Assembly (NCBI GenBank): GCA_015698045.1 | Contig: BLAL01000300.1 | Location: 1,056,501-1,120,500 of the forward strand | DNA: 64,000 nucleotides | Source: Rhizophagus clarus | Lineage: Eukaryota; Glomeromycota; Glomeromycetes; Glomerales; Glomeraceae | Reading direction: 5' to 3' | In this document: piece by piece, positions 1 to 12,500 of the stretch | Position numbering within the stretch: the stretch's first letter is position 1 | Layout: each line of letters begins with the position of its first letter | Translations under genes and position numbers: made by a program | Notes under the pieces: model-generated | What the model was told of the DNA's origin: nothing | The model's input: only the letters and a program-made list of their open reading frames with translations | The model's database searches: none

Positions 1-200
1 CTTTATCATCGTAGCTATCTTTGACATCGTATCCACCTTTATCCTCGTAACTTTTTTTAAAAAAAAAAAAAATACTAATGGCAATGATGATAATCTAATC
101 AAATTATTATACCTCAAATTGCACTTGCGTCAATTACATCAGTTACAAGAGAGAAAGCTGCAATAACAATGAGAGCAACGACTGATCCAGCGAATTTCAT
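1..200 (-). CDS. 5' part of a putative small secreted protein gene (partial)
   Basis: On the minus strand an ATG at 200-198 opens a peptide starting MKFAGSVVALIVIAAFS and continuing to a polar end near codon 25. This is a typical signal peptide: short basic n-region, hydrophobic core, small residues at the end. The frame meets TGA at 116-114, so it must be spliced before that point or be broken. A possible 5' splice site GTGCAA starts at 124 and an acceptor AG lies at 52-51. Beyond it the strand stays open to the window edge. The frame joined by that splice reads ITRIKV..., while another frame reads a Tyr/Asp/Lys-rich repeat (YEDKGGYDVKDSYDDK). Which one is used cannot be decided here. A TATA box lies 86 bp upstream. 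It could be an effector-like secreted protein, but the family is unrecognised. Confidence 0.45.
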
Positions 201-285
201 TTTTAAATTTTGAAGATATCTTTTGTTTTTTAAAATGTAATGAAAGTTATGTGCAAGTGTCCCATCTCGAGTGAAGCGAGAGGTG

Positions 286-293
286 TTTATATA
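286..293 (-). promoter_or_regulatory. TATA box of the signal-peptide gene
   Basis: The minus strand reads GGTATATAAACACC here, a strong TATA box in a slightly GC-richer block (261-295), about 86 bp upstream of the ATG at 200. Spacing fits a start of transcription near 255-265. Confidence 0.5.
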
Positions 294-295
294 CC

Positions 296-1520
296 TTTCG
301 AATTGTCAAAGGTTCATAGTTCATAATAATTCGTGATGTTTTATAAATATTTTCGAAATAAGTATAAAGTTTGAATTTCTTTTTCTTTAAAGCCTTCCTT
401 TTATTTTGAAATAAGCCTCGAAATTTAAATCATTATTTTTCCTTGCATTGAATCAACGAATTTCGAAATGCTGTCTTCGAATCCTTTGAAATAATGTGTA
501 AAATAAATATTACTACTCAATTAAGTCATGGCAAAAGTTTCACGAGAATGCTTTTCGAGAAAAAAATAAGAATAGTTAAATTCTTATATAATATTTATCG
601 TTTAAGACAGAAACCACCGATATTTATTTTAAAAGATTCCGATAATCATGAATGTTTAGGCTTTGCGATATAATAAGTAAGCCACAGAATAAAATAAAAT
701 ATAAATATAAATAACCTTAATTGAATTTATTGTACGATTGCTGCGCAAACAATAAATTTACATAATATGAAATAATTATTACGCCATTTTTAAAATTACA
801 TTACGTTTTTATTTTTATTTAGGTAAGTCGTGTGATTAAAAAAATAACGCTGCGGTTTTACTAATAATGTAACTTGTTAAGGTATAATTCTGGCAAAATT
901 ATAAATGTAATTCAATTTTTACATGATTCGTGAAATTAGACCTTTAGAGAAGAAATATTGGAAAATTTTATTAAATCAATTCACATGAATTATCTAAATA
1001 ATTCGTAATATCAACAGGAATAATGCATTATATTAAAATTTTAATAACGCTCTCTTATTGTTAGAAGGAATAGCAATAATTGAATATTGGCACATGTTTC
1101 TTAACTATAGCTACCTCGTCGAGTCCTAATCCAAAAGACAAAGTTTAGGACTATATACATAGTGAAATCTATTTATACTTTCGATGACGTAAATGATTGC
1201 CATTTGTCACGAGATATCATTATAATTACTTTTATGTCTTTTTTGACTTTTTTGTGGAATCTGTGGAATCAATATTATGCACATATTGCATAAAATCACA
1301 TAATTAAATATATCCAATATTATTTTATTGTATAATGAACAATTATAGAAATTATAAAAGAATTTTTTTTTTTTTTTAAAATCTGAATTTTTCTCCTACA
1401 TTCAAACAAAAAACGAACTTTGTTCTCTTTCTTTGTTTCATAAATCTTATAATAAACCTATTTTTTTTTTTCAAAAAAAAAAAATTTCTCTGTTAATATT
1501 ATTTTCTTTTTACTTCAAAG
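296..1520. other. AT-rich intergenic stretch
   Basis: No gene or repeat is supported. The stretch ends in poly-A and poly-T tracts (about 1365-1485) and a TTTTTACTTCAAAG just before the ATG at 1521, which resembles an intron acceptor. An upstream exon for the next gene is therefore possible. Confidence 0.4.
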
Positions 1521-2231
1521 ATGGAAGTTTATAAAACATATCACTTTGACACAAAATGTCAACGAATATCCTCTGCAGCATACCTACGAGAATTATTATA
1601 TTCTATGTTTACCATGCTTCAACAGTCAAGAGCACCATATATTCCTCATCCTGCACCAAAATTTTCGACAAAGACTAACGTAAGTGAACGAGACACTATT
1701 GCTTATCAAATACTTCTTACTTGGCAAGAATTTCACGAAAAACTTATACAAAGTTTGGAAAAAGAAACCATTTCTTCATGGACACGAGAAGAATTATTAA
1801 TCTGGTGGCACATGACAAGGTTTCTTCACGCATGTTTAATGGAATTCGCATCTAAAAATGGGTGGGGAACTACCTTTAAATATATTGAAAACCCAGAAAA
1901 TCTTTTAAAACAATATAAAAATTGTGAAAATACGTTTAGAACCGATTCATATTATTCAAATTCAATCCATCCAAGTTATAATGAATTATTTGGCGGATTT
2001 AGTCCTTGTATTCTGGAGAATGTTAAGGGTCATCTACCAGTTATAGAGGGAAAGGTGTTATTAAATTCTCAACATGATTTTAATTATTTATTTGGTATTG
2101 AAGAAACTTTCCTTGATAATGGAACCAAAGTATCGAGAGAGAATCTTGAAGTTGAAAAATTAAGAAAATTAGTTAAAATGGTACAAGATCATATTCAACC
2201 ATTGAAAATTTTATTACTAAATTTTTTTTAA
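1521..2231 (+). CDS. hypothetical protein, 236 aa
   Basis: This uninterrupted ORF has mixed-composition protein sequence, unlike the low-complexity frames around it, and starts at an ATG. I do not recognise the family. It is polar, with a tryptophan-rich patch near residues 85-115 (SSWTREELLIWWHMTRFLHA), then a region rich in Asn/Tyr, and a C-terminal helix-like stretch rich in Lys, Glu and Leu. There is no signal peptide and no obvious membrane segment. The TTCAAAG before the ATG looks like a splice acceptor, so the true N-terminus may lie in an unseen upstream exon. The C-terminus (LLLNFF) runs into AT-rich DNA and may be an artefact of a missed donor. It could be a lineage-specific gene or a transposon fragment. 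Confidence 0.5.
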   Translation: MEVYKTYHFDTKCQRISSAAYLRELLYSMFTMLQQSRAPYIPHPAPKFSTKTNVSERDTIAYQILLTWQEFHEKLIQSLEKETISSWTREELLIWWHMTRFLHACLMEFASKNGWGTTFKYIENPENLLKQYKNCENTFRTDSYYSNSIHPSYNELFGGFSPCILENVKGHLPVIEGKVLLNSQHDFNYLFGIEETFLDNGTKVSRENLEVEKLRKLVKMVQDHIQPLKILLLNFF

Positions 2232-3770
2232 TTTACACGTATAGACAACTACTTTTTTTTTCAATTTTTTTTTTTTTTTTATTAGACATTTTTTTAAAAA
2301 TAAAGTTGAATTTCACATCAAATTTTTTTGGCACAATAGTGGCTAAATTTAGTTCAGTCAAATGATGATACCCGGTTAAAACATCGGCCGATGATAATCG
2401 TAATCCATATCAGTTTCCTTTTTTGTTATAATTTTAATTACATACTCCGTGTAAATGAACCGCAAAAAGAAGGATTCCCGAAAATAGGTTTATTTCAAAA
2501 AACTAAATAACGTAATTTATAATTTATGGATTTGATCGTGGCTTCGTGGCGTTATTTTTGCATGTTCTAACCATGTCCGAATTGTTTCTACACATTGATT
2601 CCAAATAAAATTTAACAAAGAAAAAATTATAACTCAAGATGAAGAATATTAGCTTAATCGCAATTGTACATTGATTCCAAATTTAATTTTAACTATTAGC
2701 AATTTATAATGTCCTCTATAAAACGCCATATTAACTATTTAAGTAAGTGGTTATCATGCCATATTTCTCGTAATCATCCTGTTTCACCAAAAACCATAAT
2801 CTATTTTGTTTATTTATTTATTATTTTGAGCTTCAGCCGTCAGGAGTATTTTTAATTGGGGTGGGTCCAGATTTGCAAAGGGTTTATTTCCATGTTTTGT
2901 TACGATTTACTTTCTCAAAAAAGTCAACAACATAATACCTTATGTGAGGGCTTTGTCCGAATTGAACATGAACCCTTAGCCACTAACATCATGATTGACA
3001 GAGTTTTCCCAATGGAATTATCCAATCCATCTTTTTTTCTTGTTTATCAGGCATAATATGATAATTTCTCACGTGAAATTTTAAACACATGCAAGCCTAC
3101 ATCACCTTGCTTTGTGAAAATTTTATAATGAAATTTTTCTTAGTTTAAAATATATATTGTATAAAAAATTTAAAAAATTAATATTAACGATATATTAAAA
3201 CATAATATTATAAAATAATATATGATTTTAATTTAAATTTATATTAATTACCAATTTTCTATCTTTAAATCTAAATAATATATTTTTAAAAGAATTAATT
3301 TACTAATAACTAGTAATTAAATTTATCAGATACTGTAAAATTTATCATAATAGATAGTAATTTTAAAGCATATTTTATCCTTTTTTATTAATTCATTAAT
3401 TCTCACTATTTTTTAATAAAATAAAGAAATAATTTTGGTTTATAAAAACCAGAAACTAAATTTTTTTTTAAATAAAATTTAGTTTATAAAAAATCAAAAT
3501 ATAAATGAAAAACTATTTATTTTAAAAAACTAATATTAATTTTTATTTTTAAAAACAAAAATAAATAAATGATAGAATTACAACAAAAAAAAAAATAAAA
3601 AATAAAATTCTTTTGATAAAAATAATAATCAAAAAGATTTTATAAACATCAAAAAAGTTTAAGAAATAAAAATTACTTATATTATAAAAGTAAAATACTA
3701 TAAAATCTCTGTTTTTTATATAATTATAAAAAAAAAATTTTTATAAAAAAATTTTTTTTCTAAGATTTAA
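2232..3770. other. AT-rich stretch with one slightly GC-richer patch
   Basis: Bases 2345-2590 and 2823-3060 have more balanced composition and may be remnants of coding or transposon DNA, but no protein family is recognisable. A 66-codon frame at 2856-3056 has no supporting features. The rest is A/T runs. Confidence 0.3.
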
Positions 3771-3938
3771 ATATATGGGATCTTTGCTAGGAAAATGACC
3801 CTCTAAGAATTTTTTAACAAAAATTGAGATCTTTATTATTTTCTATTTTTTAGAACTAATAGATTAAAATAAGAATGACTTTAAATTTTAGTAAAAAAAT
3901 TCTCAGAAGATCATTTTCCTAGCAAATACCCCATATAT
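3771..3938. repeat. MITE-like inverted repeat (hairpin)
   Basis: A left arm (about 3771-3820, containing TTTGCTAGGAAAATGA) is the reverse complement of a right arm (about 3889-3938, containing TCATTTTCCTAGCAAA), with several mismatches and about 70 bp between. Both ends are ATATAT-like. This is the form of a short palindromic MITE or snap-back element. There is no coding content. Confidence 0.55.
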
Positions 3939-5500
3939 TGTAAGTATTAAATTATACAATTACTATATAATAATATAGTTGTATTTTATTTGATATAAAA
4001 AAATAATCAATATGACTTATTATATACAAATATTATATTACATTTTATTGTATAAATTCTATTAATCATATATAAATTAACAATTATTTTATTTAATATT
4101 TATAGAATTAAATAAATTATATGGATTAATTTAGAATTAATAAAGACTTTTATATTCAAAAAATATTATTTTTATATAAATAAATAAATTATTAATTATA
4201 TAAAAATAATAAATTTATATTATTTAATACAAATAAAACTAATTATTATATAATTTTTATTTTTTTAATATAATAATTTAAATATAAAAAACCAAATTAA
4301 AATTATTATATTAAAATTATAAATAATTTTATATATATATAATTAAAAAATTAAATTTATATTTATTTAAAAAAAAAATTAAAATTTATTTAATAAATAT
4401 AAAATTTTATTAATTGAATTATTAATTATTAAATAAATGTATAAAATACATATAGGCCGATCGACAGAATTAACAAAATTAACCTAAATTAAGGAATTTA
4501 ACGTTAATTTAATAAAAAATAAGTTTCGCAAGTTTCACAAAAATAATTACATTTATGCTACATGATCATATAACACATGATATTAAGAAATTACTTCAAT
4601 AAAGTAACGTTAAAAAATTTTTTTCTTTTATAAACTTCTTATTGAACTCCCCATTAACTCCCCATCAACTTTCCTACCAAAGTAAGTTAAAAATTTTTGC
4701 AAGTATACCAGTAGTTATTTTACATTGTATACAACTTGCTGCTATTTTTTTTTATTTTTTTTTATTTTTTTTTTTATAGTTTATAAAAAAATCTTGTATA
4801 AACAGTAAAATTATTCAAAAAAATCTTTAAATAAATAAATAGCTCTGTGTTAATAATGATATTTTAACAAATTTAAATTATATATTGAATAGTTTTTTAT
4901 TAAAATCTATTTGATATTTGTTATTAATTATTTTTAAATTAATTTTTTTTCATTAAATTGTTAAATATTCTGGAATTTTGTTTCTTTTTTTTAATAGACT
5001 AACTTTATAATATTTTTTTCCTTTTTTTTTAGAAATTTCTTCTATTGGGCTCAGATTAAAAGAGGTAAATTTTTTGAAAGGGATCTTAAAAGGTTATTTT
5101 ACTTATTTTTTTATATTTTTTGATTATTTTTTCTTATGTAAGAACAGTTTTAATCAATTTTAATCAGTACTGCACGTCTGCACCACACAACTGATAATTA
5201 GCAAATTTTGCAAATTGGTGGATATGATAATTATTTAATAAAAATTATAATGTTAATATATATACAGTGCGTTACCTCTATACTTAACTTTTAGAAAAAT
5301 TAAAATAAAATTTTATTTAGTGATTCAATTTTATTTAGTGATTCAATTTTATTTAAAACAAAAAATATAGATTCTATATATAAAAAGAAATCAATTTATT
5401 AAAAAAAAAGTCTCAATTTTTTCAAATTATATAATCATCACGTGATATTAACAAGAGCCAATCAAAATTAGTTATATGATTAGACTGCTCGTAATTTATT
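3939..5500. other. very AT-rich stretch, no gene seen
   Basis: Composition is mostly A and T runs. There is a TTTTTTTATT microsatellite at about 4746-4775 and a 17-bp tandem duplication (TTTATTTAGTGATTCAA) at about 5316-5350. The sequence TACAGTGCGTTACCTC at about 5265 could be a terminus of the adjacent DDE transposon, but no matching inverted copy was found. Confidence 0.3.
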
Positions 5501-7693
5501 TTAATTAATTTCATTATAAATTGTATCAGGTATATGACGATGTGATTTGTACTTTTTAACTGCATATTCAGCTACCTTTCCAATAATTCCTTTTCTATAA
5601 ATATCCATATATCTCTATGATTTTCTTGCAAACTTTCTAATTATAATTAATGAAATTGAATCTAGAGCTTCTGGAACTGTCTTTTGTAAACTAGACCAAG
5701 TATAATTACAATTTTCTCTTGTGTACCTCTTTACAGCTTCCCAATACATTTCTATGTAATTTAATTCACAATGATATTTAGGATAAAATATACATATGTG
5801 CTCTCTTTTTTCAATTTCTTCTTGTAATTGTGATTTTTGTGATTTAAAATCATCTTTTAAAGATAAAATTTTATGCATACAACAATCTGTTCTTGTAATA
5901 TCATTAATCTTTAACTTACATAATTGATAATGACCAACTAATCTATCATACCATAAACCTTTTTCAATTAAAATTTGTTTCATACCTTTAGGTTGATTTG
6001 GAAATACTGGATGATTAAACGGAAATACCATTGATTAAAAAGTATTATTTGGACCAAAAAAAGTTGATCTCATTCTTGCTTATTTTTCTCCTGGATTTAC
6101 ATTCATATTGTTAACATTTAATGCATCTTTTGCCATTACTCCATGATTTGTACTGTTATCAAAAGCAAAAATACCAATAGCATTAAGGTATTTTGCTTCA
6201 AAAATAGGAATAGCATAATAATTAATTACTTGGTTCAATAAATGCTCTGCAGTCCACTATCCTTCTTCATTTTTTCCAGGTCTTAAAAATTTTCTTGCTT
6301 CAACTGGAACTTCAGGATATAATAAAATTTCATTTTTATTTAGTTTTAATCTTCCATCTGTCTCTAAAAGAAAATCACTAACCATTATAAATTTTTCTTG
6401 TCCTTTTTTTCTTAAAGAAGGTTCACCAATAGAAGCCCAAACTATCGGCCTATCATCATTAGCATAAAACAAACATTTGTCATAAGTAATTAAAATATGT
6501 AATTTTTCATTAGGTAAAAGTACTGGATTTTTTTGTTCTATGTTTTTTCCTTCAAAAGTAGGCATGAACTTTTCATATATTAATATTTTATCCAAAAATT
6601 CTTTTCTATATTCAACTACATCTTCTCTTTCATGACCATCAAAATATATACCTTTTTTTCTTGATTGTGGTATCAATCCTAATTTTTTTAACCAAACACA
6701 AGAAGTTTTAATAGAAATAGATTTTTTAGATTCGTCTATACCTAATTGTGAAAATAATACTTCTTTAACAAAAGTCTGATATTCTTTAGGAGTAGTTTTT
6801 CCTCCTTTTTCGCGTATAAATAATAAACTTCGTTCAATAACATCTTCATTGTCAATTATTGATTTAATTTTTTGATTACATCCTTGTAAAGATTTTGACA
6901 AAGTCCCATGTTCAATCCAATATTTTGCCCAAATTCTTATTTGTTTTGCTTTATAAAATCCTTTATCATAAACTACTTTAACAGAATGTAAACTTGCCTG
7001 TTTTTTACTTAAATTATCATATTTCCACTTTTTAAAAAACTTATGTACGGCTCTGTAATGCAAATAATCATACGCTGTCATTTTTTTTAAATTCCCAGAA
7101 AGAATCTCTTCAAGTTTAACTAATTTAGCATTGAAGTTATCAATTTCACGTTCAGTTTTATCTCTTGTATTATCATCATCCTCTTCTAATCCTTCATCAT
7201 CATCTTCATCTTCTAACTCGTCATTATCATAATCTCTTAATTCTTTATCTTTATTTTCTAAGCCTTCTTCATCATTATCTCTTAACTCTTTCTCTTCATC
7301 TTTATTCTCTAATTCAATATAATCATTATCTTCTAATTCTCCTCCATTATCTTTATTTTCTAATTCATTGTTATCATCCTCTCCTATTTCATCAGTATCT
7401 ATTTCATCATCATCTACTTTCTTTATTTGTCTTTTATGAAAAAAATTAGTTATTGGTTAAGATAATCTAGCAGCTTTAATAAATGTTTTTGAAGGACCAT
7501 ACTTTTTAAATTTTGTTGCTCTAGAATTTCTGGTATATGGTTTTTTTAATTTACTATGTGTGTTACTTGACCATATTAAAAAAGAATTATCTAAATTTTT
7601 AATTCTTTTGTCATTATATTTATCATCAGAACTATTTTCTGAATAATCGCTAAATGATATATCATCATCATCATCATCATCATTAGCAACAAA
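5501..7693 (-). pseudogene. DDE-superfamily transposase, single frame with five in-frame stops
   Basis: One reading frame runs on the minus strand from 7693 to a terminal TAA at 5503-5501 with no frameshift, broken only by stops at 7459-7457 (TAA), 6259-6257 (TAG), 6082-6080 (TAA), 6037-6035 (TAA) and 5617-5615 (TAG). Order: an Asp/Glu-rich tail (DDDDDDDISFSDYSENSSDD), a long acidic linker, a helix-turn-helix-like region, then the catalytic part. Visible motifs are ITYDKCLFYANDD (first acid), IFAFDNSTNH (second) and ELNYIEMYWEAVKRY (third, Glu). From memory of this fungal family, two stops sit where tryptophan is expected (EEG-W-W and RKS-W-RYMD). The 5' end is cut by the CACTA element at 7694. 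Upstream sequence resumes at 17495. It is dead as a protein. Confidence 0.8.
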
Positions 7694-8215
7694 CACAGGT
7701 CGAATGAAAAAAAATCGGATTTTGCTCTATTTAAAATAGCCTTGCCGACTTCAATATAGAATATGCCAAATTTTGCTTATTTTAGTATAGCCATATCTAT
7801 TTTTGCCGATTTTTGTTAAATTCCGATTTTTCAGTCATAAATGCCGATTTTAGCGGCCGATTTTTACCTTTTTTTAAATAAATGCCGATATTTAAACCGG
7901 AGATATTATATTTATTATATACTTTACCCTTTTCGTATAGTTCGAATAAAGGATTTTATCTTATTTAAAATTCTCTTGCCGACTTCAATAAGGCTTTGCC
8001 GATTATTTTACTAATTTTTTGCCGATTTTTGTTAACTTCCGATTTTTCATCCAGAAATGCCGATTTTAGCGGCCGATTTTTACCTTTTTTTTAATTAAAT
8101 GCCGATATTTAAACCGGAGATATTATATTTAGTGTAAACTTTACCGCTTTTGACACAGGTCGAATAAAGATTTTACTCTATTTAAAATAGCCTTTGCCGA
8201 TATTTAAATTGTAAT
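7694..8215. repeat. Left subterminal tandem repeats of the CACTA element
   Basis: About 2.2 copies of a unit of roughly 225 bp begin at about 7694, 7936 and 8154. Each starts with (CACA)GGTCGAAT-like sequence and then ATTTTACTCTATTTAAAAT. Each contains several GCCGATTTT motifs and a shared AAACCGGAGATATTATATTT. They are candidate transposase binding sites. Confidence 0.75.
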
Positions 8216-8451
8216 ATTTCGTAATTTTACATCATAGGATTTTTGAAATTATTTATTATACTAATAAATATAAGATACTATTCTAAATATTCTACTTGTT
8301 TTGTACATTGAATTCCCAGTTGGTTCGATTTCACAAACAATAACTGCAGTATTCATAAGGTTGAACAGTGATAATCGAAACTGATGAGATCGCATTGATA
8401 AGGCCTATTCCTAAAAAGTTAATTAATCACATTTAATTAAACGCTATTTAA

Positions 8452-8691
8452 TTGTACTATTTTTTTTTTTTTTCAAAAAAAAACTTTCTTTCTGAAAGAA
8501 GAGTCTGCCTCCTATACCGTTTGCCGTCGTGCATAGTGTGTTATAGGAAAGGTGGGCTAGGTGGCCACCTAAAGTTTGTAAATAACTCTGGTACCAAAGT
8601 TGATGATCTATTTACTATACATAGACCTCTCGCTTCGAATTTTGGTTATGATAATTCCGCCTCCTCTGTCGCATTATTCGTCGAAGTCTAA
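8452..8691 (+). other. unassigned GC-richer block inside the CACTA left arm
   Basis: A 79-codon frame covers a block of more balanced composition than its surroundings (about 8500-8690). Its N-terminal part is poly-T derived and unconvincing. The later part (LGGHLKFVNNSGTKVDDLFT) looks more protein-like. No family is recognised. It may be a captured fragment or non-coding. Confidence 0.2.
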
Positions 8692-8756
8692 ATAGATATC
8701 ATTATGACTTATGAGTAAAATATTTACAATAATAATGTAAATTCTTTAATCATAGT

Positions 8757-9010
8757 TAAAATAGGCATGATGGGATAACTCATATATCATGAGCTCTGTC
8801 TGTGCGAAGTGCCGTTTTATTTATAATCAAAGTAGACTTAAGTCGTAAGTAACTTTGATTATCATTGATTAGGAAAGTACATGCAACGAAAATCCTTTAT
8901 CAAGGGGTAAAATAGGCATGATGGGATAACTCATATATCATGAGCTCTGTCTGTGCGAAGTGCCGTTTTATTTATAATCAAAGTAGGCTTAAGTCGTAAG
9001 TAACTTGATT
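8757..9010. repeat. Direct repeat, about 100 bp, two copies
   Basis: A block beginning TAAAATAGGCATGATGGGAT occurs at 8757 and again at 8908, nearly identical for about 100 bp through an AAGTCGTAAGTAAC end. The copies are separated by about 50 bp. Further right, GATTTGCAATACA(G/A)CTTTGCCGG occurs at about 9120 and 9298, another direct pair in the subterminal region. Confidence 0.8.
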
Positions 9011-9543
9011 ATAACAATGATGATTATTGGAGAATTAAGTTGCAACATTTTTAAACATTTTTGAATAAGTGCCGTATTAATTTAATGTAATTGTTACCCT
9101 TTTCAAATAAGAAGGGCCGATTTGCAATACAGCTTTGCCGGCCTTAAATGTATTTATATAGCCAGAATAATTGTTTTATACTTTATGTGATATTTAATTA
9201 AAATAAAATAAACCTTTGATATCTAAAAATTATTACATGATTAGAGTTATTAATCACAAAGTATGGTGCTTGTATCGTAATGCCGTAATAAAAGACCGAT
9301 TTGCAATACAACTTTGCCGGCTCAAAATAAGATCTCTTGTTATCTGAATTATCTGATTTTTCACGCGGTTAGAATTAATTACGGTATATGTAACCTTTAT
9401 CGTTATTCTTGTGCCAAAAAAAAATGATTGTTATAATTTAATCAAATACAAATGCTATAATTGAATTCGCCATTCCGATTTTACATATAATTCATTTTAT
9501 ATTATATAAAGTTTTTAAAACGAAATTTTTTTATTTAAAGGAA

Positions 9544-12500
9544 TCACAGCCATATATTCTTTTGTTTTTCTCGTCCCAGTATCAAAATTACATTAATGAA
9601 TTTTCCTATTATATGATGTATGGGTATAATACTGTCTCTTCTCATATCATAAAACTCATTTGTCCATAATTCCATATTACATGATTTTATGTCGTTATCT
9701 ACTTGGCAATAATATCTTGTACTATGATCTTGAACCGGTTTGTACCATTTGACTAACGCTAATGAATGGGTTAATAATCGTGAACTATTTAAATGAATAG
9801 TATGCTCAAAATAAAATTGTACTTGACCGGGATAAACATCGATCGATCCATCATAATGTACAAATCGAGCTAATATATATGAGGATTTTTCGTGACGAGC
9901 AGCCTGAACAGAACCATATATGTCCGCCCCAATTCTTATTCTCCCATATTGTATAATTCTAGGGTTTACGACAGTACCGTTATTTGAACCTATTATAGAG
10001 TAGATGGAGATGAAACAATAATCATTATACAAACTATTATAAAATTCTACCAGTAGGTCCAAAATTTGGTTTGGAAGGGTAGTTTCTTTGCGCGGTTTCA
10101 TTAGCAACCCAGGAAAACATTCCGTTCCGTAAGCCGAATCTTCCTCAATAAGAGATAGTCTTATAAAATTTTGATACTCATCGCTCGCAAAATCATCAAG
10201 TGCAGCCAAGCTGCCAACAGATTTTCTTGGTTCTATTATCTCCAAGGAGGAAAATAAGTGATCGTTGTCACAATTTGAGAGGAAGTATTGAAGGATTGTA
10301 TTTTCGGACATAATTCTTAGTAGTTCAGGTTCAATATTACGTCTGCTATTATTATAAGAACCTACAATTTTTAAAAATAATTAATAACATTGCGATTTTC
10401 AAATCGGAAAAATTAAATCACGTACCTAAAATTCCGTTCATCCGTTCAAAGCTATAACACCAGAATGAGGACAAAGGACCATAGTCTAATGCGCATTCAC
10501 AGATATGGAGACAGAGATGCAGATTAAGACTTATTTTTTCTTGACCATATTTTTGTTCAATTAATTTGTTCATCTCTATCAGTCTTGTAAACGCTTCATT
10601 TAACATATTTTTTTGTAGCTCTCAGTTTGTTAAGATCTTGCAAGCGCGCACGAAATATGCAAGAATTTTTCGGTCGATGTATCCAAGGAAACTCCATGTG
10701 ATAGGTATTGCAAAAATTAACATGAAGGTTTTCCACATGTCCGCCGTGAAACTTGAGAATCCTTCACCGGTAGCTATTCTGACAGGGCGGCGTCCAAGGT
10801 CACTTGGGAACTTTATTATGTCAGCTCTCTCTTGCATAATTTTGAGCTTTTCGTTATTTAATATACCTTCGCCTATCCAGAGTTTCGTTACGATCCATTT
10901 CGCAACACTGAGAAAAAGGCAATGCATAGGATCAACCACGCAAAAGCGAACAGGATTAAAATAAAGCAAGCGGTATATCTCCGACCAGCGAACATGATGT
11001 TCAGAGACATGGGCTCTTCGTGCTTCTTCAGTTGCACATTGTTTCCACTCACTTGCTTTTTCTCTTATTTCATTAATATCTCGCTCAACAAACCAGTCGT
11101 CTAAATCTGCAAACCCCCCAAAATTTGGTTGATTGTTTATAAAATTTGCCGATTTGTAACATCGGTAGCATGCAATACAAGCCGAGATGAAACCACATAA
11201 TTTCCGAGACGCAGGGACGTCGCTAGAACAGCCAATGATTGCACCACGGACAAATCGACCGTTGTTGTATTCGTTTGTTTTTATAAAATAGCCATTCCAC
11301 AAACGATTTAACTGGTTAACGATCGGATACAAATAATTGTTAATTTCATGTTGGCTTGGTTCTTTCGGACCAGGCATTACTGCTAGTGTGAGAATATTGT
11401 GTGGCTTGAAGCGTTCATTACGCGGCAAATTACAAAAAACGGCATAAATCACACCAACAGAATATTGTGAATTTACGAATGGCTGGAACCAATCCATATT
11501 TAACATTAATCTGATATGAGTATCGGCAAATTCTTTTGTAAAAAACAGCGCACCATCATCATCTGTAAAACTTTTCCAGACCCTACCATCATAGATATCG
11601 AATAAAGCTTCAGTTCCGTTTTTCCTTTCTGACCACTTCCGACATGACATTTCAAAATTTTTGCGATTAAAAAAAAGGGTCAATTGTTGCTTAATATTTA
11701 TTAACGGGAATGTCATTATCAGACGGAAAATGGGATTATTACTACTATTATTACTATCTATTTTCATTAATAGAGGGTTATTGCATTGTTGTCGAAATCG
11801 TTCTATTCTGTGATTTGGATAGTTTACAAAACTGCAAGTTGGTATTTCAGTATTGTCTAATAATTCTTTTATATCATACAATTTGTGACATCTGTCACAG
11901 GCTGCATATTTAATTATCGTTGTGGATATCCCCAACACCTTTTTAGCCATATATAAAGAGGAAGGAAAAGATGAAAATTTATTTTCATCTATTGTCAAAA
12001 GAAAAAATCTTAAGAACTTGAACAAAGAATCTATAGCTACATTGGAAAGTTTAAATCGTTGTTGATATTGTAATATCCACAAAATAGTCCAAGTATAATT
12101 ATCATTAATGTTAATGTTAGGAAGAATTGGTTCGCCGTCATCGAAATCTGTTGATGCAAAATTGACTTCCTCATCGTCATCATCTTCATAATCATCGGAA
12201 TAATTAGAATCGCTATCTTCAGTATCTCCATTTTTATCGTCATCATCTTCAGAATCCCCGTCTTGATCATTCTCATTTCTTACATTATCCAATAATAAAT
12301 TTTCAAGAACAAGATCGGATATTTTTCCTTTCTTTATCGTTCGATGTTTTGCCGATTCATGTATAGGTGTCTTCTTTGTTAAAAAGAAATAGTTTCTTGT
12401 GAGTAATGGTTCAATATCTTCGGACAATGGTTCAATATCTTCGGACAATTGTTCAATATCTTCGGATAATTGTTCAGTTATATCAGGTGATGTATCATTT

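Noticed and set aside
2856..3056. 66-codon plus-strand frame
   Set aside because: No recognisable family, short, no splice or promoter support. Left as unassigned DNA.
7165..7449. His/Leu/Tyr-rich plus-strand frame
   Set aside because: It is the antisense of the acidic linker (GAT/GAA codons) of the DDE transposase.
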